64,000 nt of DNA, from NCBI RefSeq assembly GCF_001275675.1, contig NZ_LITM01000006.1:78370-142369 (forward strand), read 5' to 3'. The notes under the pieces are model-generated. The model did not search any database, was not told the origin of the DNA, and saw nothing but the letters and a program-made list of their open reading frames with translations. Positions 19,274-26,510 of this stretch are shown in pieces. The stretch comes from Lysinibacillus sp. FJAT-14745. GTDB lineage: Bacteria > Bacillota > Bacilli > Bacillales_A > Planococcaceae. Each line of letters opens with the position of its first letter. The stretch's first letter is position 1. Position numbers and translations under genes: made by a program.

Positions 19274-20407
19274 ATGAATATTCTTACACAAATTTTTTAT
19301 TCAGGAAAGCGGATCCTGATGGATCCTAAACCAATCTTCGTCAGATTGCTCAGTTTTATGGTGATTATCTTAATATTGGGTACAGCATTCAAAAACCAGT
19401 TTAGTGTTACCTCCTTGGATAAAGTTAAGGTTGCCTACAGCAATGCGGATTCTGGTCAACTTGGTGAACTGTTCATCAAGTCTATGATCGGTTCAGAAGA
19501 AATTAAATCTTTGGCGGAGTTTGAACAAGTTCACTCTCTTGATGAGGGACGAGAGATTTTAAACAACGAAGAGGCAGTTGCGTTTATCTTTATTCCTGAT
19601 GGATTCTCCAAGCAAGGAGAATCTGAAGGGACAAGTAAAACGATTGAAGTCTATCTTGCCAAATCTTCTGGCGTGGATACGACAATCGTCCGGAATGTCG
19701 TGGACAGTCTGGTGAATGGCATGAATACTGCAGGCGTAGTCGCTACCATGTCGGGCAATTTGCAAATGGAACAAGCGAATTCGGATACTAGTTTGGAAGA
19801 AGTACCTCTAACCAATTCCAAATCGGCGACAGCGATAGGGTATTATTCCATTGCGATGCTTCTGATGTTTCTGTTACGCGGCCAGGAATACGGCGCGTCC
19901 GGGATGGGAGAGGATTATTTGGGCACAGTGGGTGATCGGCTCAAGCTTTCGCCGATTAAACCTTTTGAACAATACCTAGGTAAAACGATTGGTCTTTCCT
20001 TGGTCACCTTCTTGCAGGGCATGGTGATTATCCTATTTACAAAATATGTATACGACGTTGATTGGGGGAACCACTTTGCTGTTATCGTTTTGGTCGTCTT
20101 TGTGTTCTCCTTATTATCCACGACGCTCGGTGGAATGTTAACCATTCTCACCCAGGATTCCGTAAAAGCCGACGCTATTGCCAACATTGTGACCCTGGGG
20201 TCAACTTTCCTTATTGGCGGCTTTGTCATTGTTGATTTTGGAGCCTTCGCAGCAATTGCCCCAAGCTATTATGCAAAATCGGCAATATTCAATGTCGTGT
20301 ATAACGATCAGCTAGGTCCTGCTTTTGTGAATATTGGTCAGATGTTGGCTATCACGATGTTATTCGCGGTGACTAGCATTTTGGTTTCAAGGAGGAAAAG
20401 AGCATGA
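19274..20407 (+). CDS. ABC-2 type permease subunit 1
   Basis: A 377-residue ABC-2 permease: one N-terminal membrane helix (LLSFMVIILILGTAF), a large extracytoplasmic segment of about 150 residues, then five or six C-terminal helices (around IAMLLMFLL, VTFLQGMVIILF, FAVIVLVVFVFSLL, LGSTFLIGG, MLAITMLFAV). This topology is that of YhgE/Pip-like and DrrB-like exporter subunits. Its last codons overlap the next permease gene by 4 bases (ATGA), so the two are translationally coupled. The two permeases are similar in plan but not obviously recent duplicates. Confidence 0.9.
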   Translation: MNILTQIFYSGKRILMDPKPIFVRLLSFMVIILILGTAFKNQFSVTSLDKVKVAYSNADSGQLGELFIKSMIGSEEIKSLAEFEQVHSLDEGREILNNEEAVAFIFIPDGFSKQGESEGTSKTIEVYLAKSSGVDTTIVRNVVDSLVNGMNTAGVVATMSGNLQMEQANSDTSLEEVPLTNSKSATAIGYYSIAMLLMFLLRGQEYGASGMGEDYLGTVGDRLKLSPIKPFEQYLGKTIGLSLVTFLQGMVIILFTKYVYDVDWGNHFAVIVLVVFVFSLLSTTLGGMLTILTQDSVKADAIANIVTLGSTFLIGGFVIVDFGAFAAIAPSYYAKSAIFNVVYNDQLGPAFVNIGQMLAITMLFAVTSILVSRRKRA

Positions 20408-21528
20408 CAATCTTATTCAACAGCATAAAACGGATATTTCGCAAACGAACAAACATCTTGTTTATGCTTGTGATTCCGATCCTACTGAATATGTTTTTGA
20501 TTTCAGCTGTAACCAAAGATGTAAAATATAATTTAGGCATACTGGATCAGGATTCTACCCCGTTCACAGAGGACTTTGTCTCGAAAATGCAAGAAAAATA
20601 CAATGTAACATTATTGACCCCAAGCGACGATGTGAAGGGCTTAGTTGTCAACAAAAAACTGGACATCGCTTTTACTTTTCAATCGGGATTCACTGCAGAT
20701 ATGCTTGAAGGGAAAGATGTTGCTGCTCTTAGCTATGCCCTTGAAGCTTCCAATGTGGCGAAACCCGTTCAAGTGTACGTGTCCAGTTACATATCGTCTG
20801 CGAAACAAATTGCGACATCTGCAAAAGGGAATGAAGATGTATTCTATAAGGGGATGGAGGCTTACAATAAGAATACATTTGCGGCTGAATATAAGAATTT
20901 TTCCACAGAGTTCTCTGAAAAAGACGTGAGCAATGCGGTTACCTCCTTGGGATTCATCGCGTTTGGTATGCTGCTTCTGATTACCTTCTCTACAAGCTTG
21001 ATTCTGGAGGATAAGCTTACCGGAGTCTATGATCGAATCACCGCAACACCGCTAACACGCTCCAGTTATTTCTCACAACATATGTTAGCTAGCTTCCTTG
21101 TTGCAGCGATTCAGGTTCTGCTGTTAATCAGTTTTTTACCGGACATGGTCGATATATCCTATGGTTCAACGCCAAATCAGAAACTAGAGGTCATCGTAGT
21201 TTGTCTTGCGTTCGTCCTTGCCTGCGTAGCCATTGGCGTAGCTATCAGCAGATTTTCAAAAAGCGCACTGATGGCAAGCTCTCTTACGGCTTTGATCAAT
21301 ATCCCGATGCTGATGCTCGGTGGATGTTTTTGGCCTAGAGAAATCATGCCAGATTTTATGCAGCGAATCAGTGAATTTATGCCGACGACTTGGTTTTTAC
21401 AAGCAGGGGAGACTGTTTTGTACGGCAAAAGTTTAAACGGTGCCATCTCTGAATTATCATATTTGATTTGCTTTGCTGTTTTGTTGTTGATTGTAACATT
21501 TGCCTTTAAGTCGGAAAAAGTGAGATAA
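20404..21528 (+). CDS. ABC-2 type permease subunit 2
   Basis: A 374-residue ABC-2 permease with the same plan as its upstream partner: N-terminal helix (NILFMLVIPILLNMFLI), extracytoplasmic domain, then C-terminal helices ending with the FAVLLLIVTFAF segment. The motif MLMLGGCFWPREIMP near residue 300 is typical of the loop between the last helices of ABC-2 exporters. It is the last gene of the biosynthetic cluster; after its stop, the sequence changes within ~70 bases to a fragment of accC. Confidence 0.9.
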   Translation: MTILFNSIKRIFRKRTNILFMLVIPILLNMFLISAVTKDVKYNLGILDQDSTPFTEDFVSKMQEKYNVTLLTPSDDVKGLVVNKKLDIAFTFQSGFTADMLEGKDVAALSYALEASNVAKPVQVYVSSYISSAKQIATSAKGNEDVFYKGMEAYNKNTFAAEYKNFSTEFSEKDVSNAVTSLGFIAFGMLLLITFSTSLILEDKLTGVYDRITATPLTRSSYFSQHMLASFLVAAIQVLLLISFLPDMVDISYGSTPNQKLEVIVVCLAFVLACVAIGVAISRFSKSALMASSLTALINIPMLMLGGCFWPREIMPDFMQRISEFMPTTWFLQAGETVLYGKSLNGAISELSYLICFAVLLLIVTFAFKSEKVR

Positions 21529-21574
21529 ATACAATTAAACTTCAGTCATGTTAAGTGCATCCCATGGTCAAGGG

Positions 21575-21613
21575 GTATAGAGGAAGCCTATACGTTCTTA
21601 AATCTTTAAGAAC
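21575..21613 (+). other. Two adjacent inverted repeats at the right cluster junction
   Basis: GTATAG and CTATAC (21575-21580, 21588-21593) pair across 7 bases and are followed directly by GTTCTTAAA-tc-TTTAAGAAC (21594-21613), a perfect 9-bp inverted repeat. The second arm runs into the accC fragment, so the stems sit exactly on the junction between cluster and chromosome. They may end the cluster transcript or mark a recombination site. No T-run follows. Confidence 0.6.
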
Positions 21614-21719
21614 AACAATTCCTTTCCACCAAGCATTAATGAACAATGACGTTTTCAAATCTACGCAGTTCAATACGAAGTTCCTTGAAGATAATGATGT
21701 TTTGGAGACAAGTAAGTAA
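21606..21719 (+). pseudogene. accC: 3' fragment of accC (biotin carboxylase C-terminus)
   Basis: The frame reads LRTTIPFHQALMNNDVF followed by KSTQFNTKFLEDND and a TAA stop. This matches the last ~37 residues of Bacillales AccC, the biotin carboxylase subunit of acetyl-CoA carboxylase. Homology breaks at the Arg-Thr-Thr residues; upstream in this frame there are stops, and the ABC permease gene ends at 21528. It is therefore a truncated remnant, not a gene. In Bacillus accB-accC-yqhY-nusB-folD is the standard order, and yqhY and nusB do follow here, so this is the residual chromosomal side of the cluster insertion. accC is essential in relatives, so an intact copy is predicted elsewhere, probably left of the window. 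Confidence 0.82.
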
Positions 21720-21766
21720 ATGTTTCGTTAACAACGGAATAGAACGCTAACGTCTATTTCTTTATA

Positions 21767-21799
21767 CCTTCTGACTTTACTAGTCAGGAGGTTTTTTAT
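21767..21799 (+). terminator. Rho-independent terminator after the accC fragment
   Basis: CCTTCTGACT pairs with AGTCAGGAGG across a 5-base loop and is followed by TTTTTTATTT. It was probably the native accC terminator and may now stop cluster read-through. Confidence 0.85.
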
Positions 21800-21838
21800 T
21801 TATCACCGTTCAGGCTTATTTGATTTAATTTAACAGTA

Positions 21839-21864
21839 TTGACACCTTTTATGAAGCGTATAAT
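21839..21864 (+). promoter_or_regulatory. Possible sigma-A promoter of the small membrane protein gene
   Basis: TTGACA and TATAAT are both exact but only 14 bases apart, shorter than the usual 17. A second TATAAT lies at 21875 without a good -35 box. Either could serve the small gene at 21926. Confidence 0.35.
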
Positions 21865-21925
21865 TTAGATGTGTTATAATCTACATTAACGGTACAGTAT
21901 CGTTTAATGAACTTGGGGGCAGATG

Positions 21926-22084
21926 ATGGATAACCAATATGTCGTAGGTTGGGGTACATTGGCGTTGATAAATGCTGCACTTGCACAAGGGAAGAATAGA
22001 ACGGGGTTAAATTGGTTTTTACTTTCTCTTGTGTTAGGTCCATTGGCAACACTAATTTTGTTATTTGTTGAAAAGAGACAGTAA
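21926..22084 (+). CDS. Small two-helix membrane protein (52 aa), unknown function
   Basis: This is a short frame beginning MDNQYVVGWGTLALINAALA, with a GGGGG ribosome binding site 6 bases upstream (ATG 21923 is an alternative that crowds the site). Two hydrophobic stretches, around VVGWGTLALINAALA and LNWFLLSLVLGPLATLILLF, are separated by a charged GKNRTG turn, and the end is basic (EKRQ), so it is probably a two-helix membrane peptide. Good spacing, TTGACA/TATAAT-like boxes and a terminator downstream support a real transcription unit. No function can be assigned. Confidence 0.6.
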   Translation: MDNQYVVGWGTLALINAALAQGKNRTGLNWFLLSLVLGPLATLILLFVEKRQ

Positions 22085-22172
22085 CACTATATATTCACAA
22101 TAATTTATATAAGTTAATAAAGTGAGAAGCGTGGTCGTGTAGACTCTCGCTTATGGGGTATTTATTAAATGT

Positions 22173-22203
22173 AAGTCGATTATAGGATCGGCTTATTTTT
22201 ATA
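22173..22203 (+). terminator. Rho-independent terminator after small membrane protein gene
   Basis: AAGTCGAT pairs with ATCGGCTT (one G-U) across 6 bases, followed by ATTTTTATA. Confidence 0.65.
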
Positions 22204-22365
22204 TACTATTATACTTATTGACGCTTAAATAAAATAAATTTTGGAAAAATGATACAATGAAAATAACTCAGAATCATCACAAAGTAAGTACCTTGCAAAT
22301 AGACTGGATATGGAGTGGAAGGTGGAGCAATGAGGTAATTACAATTAGTGAAAGGGGGATGTGGT

Positions 22366-22821
22366 ATGAAGAAATATTTTTTATATTTAGTAGCTCTTTT
22401 TGGACTTCTCATCATGGGGTGTTCAAATACTAATGGATTGTCGGGAGGGAAGCCTCCTAAAGCCTATATAGAGATTGATAATAAAAAATTTGAAACTACA
22501 CTCGGAACTTATTGTTGGCCAAGTAAATGTGTTGATACTGCTGGACCAGTTGAACTTTTAGAAGGTAAAAAGCCTATAAAAGTTAAATCTGGTGAAAATA
22601 TAACTCTTGTGATGGATTACGAACCAAAACCAAATGAAATTCATGTTGTACAAATGAGTGATAACAAAGAAACTGAAGTCATGGTCAAAGACAATCATTT
22701 TACCGCACCAACACAGCGTGGAGTTTATTATTATTCTTATGGCGTTTGGTGGTTGGATGAAAAGGAAGCGAATTTATCTCATGGCGACGCTTTCTATGCA
22801 TTCGTTTTAGAAGTAGATTAG
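22366..22821 (+). CDS. Lipoprotein of unknown function
   Basis: A 151-residue secreted lipoprotein: a KK-containing N-terminus, a hydrophobic core (YFLYLVALFGLLIM) and a lipobox LIMGC with Cys19 as the lipidated residue. The mature part is beta-rich and hydrophilic, with the segment TTLGTYCWPSKCVDTAG, whose two cysteines could form a disulfide, and an aromatic YYYSYGVWWL stretch near the end. ATG 22366 has AAAGGGGGA 6 bases upstream; the earlier GTG at 22348 lacks a site. It stands alone between a terminator and two convergent Nudix genes. Similar short lipoproteins occur in Bacillales genomes, but I cannot name a function. Confidence 0.85.
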   Translation: MKKYFLYLVALFGLLIMGCSNTNGLSGGKPPKAYIEIDNKKFETTLGTYCWPSKCVDTAGPVELLEGKKPIKVKSGENITLVMDYEPKPNEIHVVQMSDNKETEVMVKDNHFTAPTQRGVYYYSYGVWWLDEKEANLSHGDAFYAFVLEVD

Positions 22822-22830
22822 TTAGTCCAT

Positions 22831-22878
22831 TAAAGGGAGCTGTTATTGCATAACATAAGGAAAAAATGGCTCCCTTTA
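22831..22878. terminator. Possible bidirectional terminator between convergent genes
   Basis: TAAAGGGAGC and GCTCCCTTTA are exact complements, 28 bases apart, between the lipoprotein gene and the oppositely oriented Nudix gene. The long loop and the lack of a clear T-run keep confidence low. Confidence 0.4.
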
Positions 22879-23280
22879 GAGTAAATCGAAAACATTATGT
22901 TTTTTATAATCATTAATTATTACTTCAGGTAATAATTCCATCAAATCATCTTTAGTAGCCCATATAAATTGATCATGTTCATCTGAAAGAAATACTTCAT
23001 CATTCTGACATTCACAAAGGAATGTCAAAAGTACAATTTGTCGTAAATTATGAGTTAAAAAGGTCGTTGAAAAAAGATGTGTACTTACGTTAATATTTAG
23101 ACCAACCTCTTCAAGAAATTCTCGTTTCAAAGCAACCTCAAATGATTCACCAAATTCTAAAACACCACCAACGCTTTCCCATGTGCCTGCTCCTGTTTCA
23201 TCAAAAGCAGAGCGCTTCACAATTAACATTTTATTATTTTTTATCAAAACACCCTTGACTGCTACTTTTATTTCTCCCAT
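22876..23280 (-). CDS. Nudix hydrolase (134 aa)
   Basis: A complete Nudix box (G-x5-E-x7-REUxEExGU) runs through EFGESFEVALKREFLEEVGL at about residues 41-60, with the metal-binding REFLEE core. Nudix enzymes hydrolyse nucleoside diphosphates linked to another group; the substrate cannot be read from the sequence. ATG 23280 has AGGTGA 4 bases upstream. It lies 13 bases downstream of a second Nudix gene on the same strand, so the two are probably one transcript. The length is normal for a stand-alone Nudix domain. Confidence 0.88.
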   Translation of the reverse strand: MGEIKVAVKGVLIKNNKMLIVKRSAFDETGAGTWESVGGVLEFGESFEVALKREFLEEVGLNINVSTHLFSTTFLTHNLRQIVLLTFLCECQNDEVFLSDEHDQFIWATKDDLMELLPEVIINDYKKHNVFDLL

Positions 23281-23293
23281 TAGTTCACCTACT

Positions 23294-23716
23294 TTAGAAC
23301 AGTGCTAACTCCGCCCATTTTATATATTCTTTTAAAAATAACGGTGCTTGAGGGTTGTTAAGTATTTCTTCCGTTGCTAATAAAAATACGTTTTCTACTT
23401 CTTCAGGTTGTTTTACAAAAAAATCACCTGATTCATATTCACAGAGGAAAATAATATCAACAACGTTTTCTCCTTTATCTGTTACAAACGAAGTGCTATG
23501 TATATATTTCAAATTCTCTTTAACCTTAACACCAATTTCTTCAAAAATTTCTCTTTTCAAAGTTTTTTCTAATATATTTGGTGAATTTCCTTCAATATCT
23601 ACTTTTCCTCCAATAAGTGAAAGTAATCCACCTGCATGCTCTTCTTTTTTACTTCTTTCAACAATTATCCACTTGTCATCTTTTCTTATTGCTCCTTCAA
23701 CATTGACAATAAACAT
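23294..23716 (-). CDS. Nudix hydrolase (140 aa), paired with its neighbour
   Basis: The Nudix box spans from GGKVDIEGNS to REIFEEIGV at about residues 36-66, slightly longer between its first glycine and the REIFEE core than in the gene downstream. The N-terminus (FIVNVEGAIRKDDKWIIVER) is a typical first beta strand pair. I prefer ATG 23716, because GGGGGA lies 7 bases before it; an upstream ATG at 23731 would place that site inside the gene. The two Nudix proteins share layout and are probably an old duplication. Substrate unknown. Confidence 0.85.
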   Translation of the reverse strand: MFIVNVEGAIRKDDKWIIVERSKKEEHAGGLLSLIGGKVDIEGNSPNILEKTLKREIFEEIGVKVKENLKYIHSTSFVTDKGENVVDIIFLCEYESGDFFVKQPEEVENVFLLATEEILNNPQAPLFLKEYIKWAELALF

Positions 23717-23731
23717 ATTTAATTCCCCCAT

Positions 23732-24254
23732 CTAATGTCTTTTTCTTACATAAACCAAGACTTTTTCGCTTTTCATTTTTTATCGATATCACGCCTTTGA
23801 GAGAAGTTTCGTTTGCAAAAATTCATTGAATCTGCAATTTACTTAAATTATCTAGAATTAAGATCATACGGACAAACCTAGAATAAATGTTCAACTTAAT
23901 CGCTTGAATTTTCTTCTTTATCTCCTTACATATTCTTAATTATTCAGAAATTCCATATATAAGGGAATTATAACGTATTAAGATTGTTTGTTGAAAGTTA
24001 AATGGAAAAAATGAAATATTTTGGTGTGTTATCGAAAGTCGTAGGTGATAAAAGCAACGTCAGGTTTCTAAGTGAAAATTGGCAAGTAGGAGGATTCATT
24101 CTTTGTAAGTTAAATTTGGTTAATTAAATTCATTTTTTAGGGTAGAAGCTGTATTCGCTTTTTCAACAGTAGTATCGCCTACATTATTGACATTAGCAAA
24201 TTATGAATCTAATCTAGAGTTAACTTTAGAATATAGTTTAGGGGATGAATTAGT
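23732..24254. other. A+T-rich intergenic region, no supported gene
   Basis: I see no gene here. The last ~120 bases contain a short open frame (about 24124-24258) reading VEAVFAFSTVV and ending at the next gene's TTG start, but it has no start codon or ribosome binding site and may be a remnant. The run TTCGCTTTTCATTTT near 23765 recurs near 24594, downstream of the next gene. Confidence 0.5.
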
Positions 24255-24569
24255 TTGAATATTCTTCTTAGTGTTCTAATAGCTATTGTTTATGTTAGGT
24301 TTATGTATTTTATTTTTGGGCTTTTAATGAATTTCATGAAACGGAAGAGTTCTGAGTTCATTGTGCAAGTTTTACCCGGATGGATTTTAATAATGGTATC
24401 AAGTAGTGGTGTATTATTATTAACTCCGGATTATTTAACATATCAAAAAAATTTCAAGCTAATAATGTTTACTTCTATTGGAGTTTGTATTATTTCGTTA
24501 TTTTTATTAATTGTGGTAAAAAAGATCAGTTTAAATAAATACAATTATTTTGAAATTGAAAGCAAATAG
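24255..24569 (+). CDS. Small membrane protein (104 aa), unknown
   Basis: Three hydrophobic segments (ILLSVLIAIVYVRFMYFIFGLL, ILIMVSSSGVLLL and LIMFTSIGVCIISLFLLIVV) are joined by short basic loops. The start is TTG, with AGGGGATG about 8 bases upstream, and it overlaps a stop codon of a short open frame in front of it. No family recognised. It stands alone between the Nudix pair and yqhY, and its A+T content fits the surrounding chromosome rather than the PKS block. It could also be the surviving part of a longer gene. Confidence 0.55.
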   Translation: MNILLSVLIAIVYVRFMYFIFGLLMNFMKRKSSEFIVQVLPGWILIMVSSSGVLLLTPDYLTYQKNFKLIMFTSIGVCIISLFLLIVVKKISLNKYNYFEIESK

Positions 24570-24661
24570 GGGTATAAAATAAGGGATACTTCTTCGCTTT
24601 TCATTTTATCAAGAGGTTATTTGAATTTATCGACATGAACCTATCCCAAATAAATTAAATC

Positions 24662-24690
24662 GGCTTTACGAAGCCAAACCTTCCTTTTTA
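24662..24690 (+). terminator. Weak hairpin upstream of yqhY
   Basis: GGCTT-TACG-AAGCC forms a 5-bp stem with a tetraloop, followed at some distance by CCTTTTTAT. It may end transcription from the small membrane gene; the T-run is not adjacent. Confidence 0.3.
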
Positions 24691-24752
24691 TAGTATAATA
24701 AGCGTAAGTACAGCATTTGTTTGTGATGTGTAAGGGAAAGGATGATATTTGT

Positions 24753-25163
24753 ATGGCAGAGAAAGTAGGACAATCTTTCGTACAACCAACGCCTTCTGGA
24801 AAAGAAGAACTTGGGAAAATTGAAGTAGCAGCGGAAGTAATCGAGGTTGTTGCTGGAATCGCAGTGAACGAGGTAGAAGGGGTCGCGGCAACTCGTGGTA
24901 ATATTGCTACAGGCGTAGTAGAACGCTTCGGTAAAAAAGTTCACAATAAAGGCATCAAATCGGGTGTTACTGAAACTGGTGAGATTGCCATTGATGTATT
25001 TTGCTCTGTAAAATACGGCTATACAATCCCAAAAGTGGCGAAGGAAGTACAAACTCAAATTCGCCAAGCGATTTTTAATATGACAGCACTTGAAACAGCA
25101 GAAGTGAATGTACACATTACTGGTATTCACTTTGAAAAAGAAGAAGTAGCAGTACAAGAATAG
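24753..25163 (+). CDS. yqhY: Asp23/Gls24-family protein YqhY
   Basis: This 136-residue cytosolic protein of the Asp23 (alkaline shock) family has the typical IEVVAGIAVNEVEGVAATRG core at about 29-48 and a C-terminal TALETAEVNVHITGI strand pair. In B. subtilis yqhY follows accB-accC and is linked to control of acetyl-CoA carboxylase activity; this is family knowledge, not visible here. The position supports the assignment: an accC remnant lies upstream, and nusB-folD downstream. ATG 24753 has AAAGGA 10 bases upstream. About 3 kb of small genes now separate it from the accC tail, and an MFS gene separates it from nusB. Confidence 0.9.
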   Translation: MAEKVGQSFVQPTPSGKEELGKIEVAAEVIEVVAGIAVNEVEGVAATRGNIATGVVERFGKKVHNKGIKSGVTETGEIAIDVFCSVKYGYTIPKVAKEVQTQIRQAIFNMTALETAEVNVHITGIHFEKEEVAVQE

Positions 25164-25165
25164 AA

Positions 25166-25199
25166 AGAAGGATTGCCGTTTAGGCAATCCTTCTTTTTC
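25166..25199. terminator. Strong terminator between yqhY and the convergent MFS gene
   Basis: AGAAGGATTGCC and GGCAATCCTTCT form a perfect 12-bp stem with a 5-base loop, followed by TTTTC. On the minus strand the stem is also followed by T-rich sequence, so it may work in both directions. Confidence 0.9.
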
Positions 25200-25246
25200 G
25201 TATTGTTAACGGAAATTGATCAGTAGTGATTAGTATCGTTTATTTA

Positions 25247-26416
25247 TTATATTTCAATATTTTTTGGCTTTCTCCAGAAAAAAGCAAGTATAACGCCGAT
25301 TGTTAAAACAATTGTCGCAAAGTAATATGGATAGTTTAAATTGATATCGAACAATACCCCACCTAAAATAGGACCAAATATATTACCGAGACTTGTAAAC
25401 ATGGAGTTCATGCCACCAACGAAACCTTGTTCATTACCAGCAATTTTCGATAAATAGGAGGTAACGGCAGGACGTATTAAATCGAAGCCGACGAAAATAA
25501 AGAATGTGACAAATAATATTGCGAAATAGTGGCTAACAATGGTCATAGCAAAGGTTAAAACAGCAGATAGGATGAGCGAATAACGAATAAGATTGATTTC
25601 GCCCATTTTCTTTGTCAGCCCATCGAATAATACAAGCTGAGCAAGGGCCCCGACTACTCCACTCCCCGTAATAATGATAGCTATATCAGAAGGTGTAAAT
25701 GCAAATTTATGATCCACAAATAGGCTAAATAACGATTCAAATGCAGCTAAACCAAATGATAGTACGAAAATAAGTACGAATGGAATAAGGTATAGTGGGC
25801 TAAAAATACGCTTCACACTGCCTAAAATTGATGGTGCAGATTCTTCATTATCTGAAGCACGTGTCGGTTCTTTTAACAAAATAAATGACAAGATACCTGC
25901 TAAAAATCCAAGTATACCAGCAGCGTAAAATGGTATGCGTGTTCCGAATTCTGCCAAAAATCCACCGATACCAGGACCGATAATAAAGCCGGTACTAATC
26001 GCTGCACTCATATAACCCAGTGCCTTTGGGCGTTGTGACAGGGATGTAATATCAGCGATATAAGCAGTCACTGCTGGCATAATGAAGGCAGCACTCACAC
26101 CGCCAAGCATACGTGAGATAAAGAGTATTTCAACTGTGCGTCCGAGCCCGAATAACAGCTCTGAAAAACCGAATATAAAAAGACCCACAACGATCATAAT
26201 TTTCCGGCCAATAGTATCCACCATTTTACCTGAAATAGGTGACACTATAAGTTGAGTAATAGCAAATGCCGCCACCATATAACCAACGACTGAGCCTGAA
26301 ATTTTTAGCTCATTCATGATTGTAGGTAGTACGGGTATAACTAAACCAATACCTAAAAAGGCAATGAATAAATTCGATAATAAAATACTTAAGGTTAAAA
26401 TTTGTTTCTTATTCAT
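25247..26416 (-). CDS. MFS multidrug efflux transporter (DHA1, NorA/Bmr-like)
   Basis: A 389-residue proton-coupled efflux protein with twelve predicted helices. The family motif A is visible after helix 2 (GKMVDTIGRKIMI), and motif C-like GFIIGPGIGGFLAEFG lies at the end of helix 5, which marks drug-proton antiporters of the 12-helix NorA/Bmr/Blt group. ATG 26416 has AAGGAG 6 bases upstream; the earlier ATG at 26446 lacks a site. It is monocistronic, convergent with yqhY, and preceded by a MerR-type operator (26480-26510), so expression is probably induced by a ligand or metal. No MerR-family gene lies in this window. Confidence 0.93.
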   Translation of the reverse strand: MNKKQILTLSILLSNLFIAFLGIGLVIPVLPTIMNELKISGSVVGYMVAAFAITQLIVSPISGKMVDTIGRKIMIVVGLFIFGFSELLFGLGRTVEILFISRMLGGVSAAFIMPAVTAYIADITSLSQRPKALGYMSAAISTGFIIGPGIGGFLAEFGTRIPFYAAGILGFLAGILSFILLKEPTRASDNEESAPSILGSVKRIFSPLYLIPFVLIFVLSFGLAAFESLFSLFVDHKFAFTPSDIAIIITGSGVVGALAQLVLFDGLTKKMGEINLIRYSLILSAVLTFAMTIVSHYFAILFVTFFIFVGFDLIRPAVTSYLSKIAGNEQGFVGGMNSMFTSLGNIFGPILGGVLFDINLNYPYYFATIVLTIGVILAFFWRKPKNIEI

Positions 26417-26479
26417 ATTGTTCTCCTTCAATCTTTCACGATACATGAATCTAAGTCTACTAGAATATTACCATTTCAT

Positions 26480-26510
26480 ACAATAAACCCTATAGTAACT
26501 ATAGGGTCAA
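26480..26510 (-). promoter_or_regulatory. MerR-family operator-promoter of the MFS gene
   Basis: On the minus strand, TTGACC (-35) and TATTGT (-10) are separated by 19 bases, the over-long spacer typical of MerR-controlled promoters. A perfect 21-bp palindrome (half-site ACCCTATAGT, centred on 26497) fills the spacer. Its core resembles sites of the metal-sensing CadR/PbrR branch. Confidence 0.85.

Noticed and set aside
1-21528. Fused thioesterase or AT domain in the synthetase genes
   Set aside because: No GxSxG module was found at any C-terminus and no GHSxG AT motif inside the PKS genes; only the free-standing AT and thioesterase are present.
23355-23735. 126-codon plus-strand frame
   Set aside because: It is antisense to the Nudix gene, whose motif and ribosome binding site are clear; the translation is Ser/Phe-rich shadow sequence.
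24124-24258. Open stretch ahead of the small membrane protein gene
   Set aside because: No start codon or ribosome binding site; too short to assign, noted only as a possible remnant.
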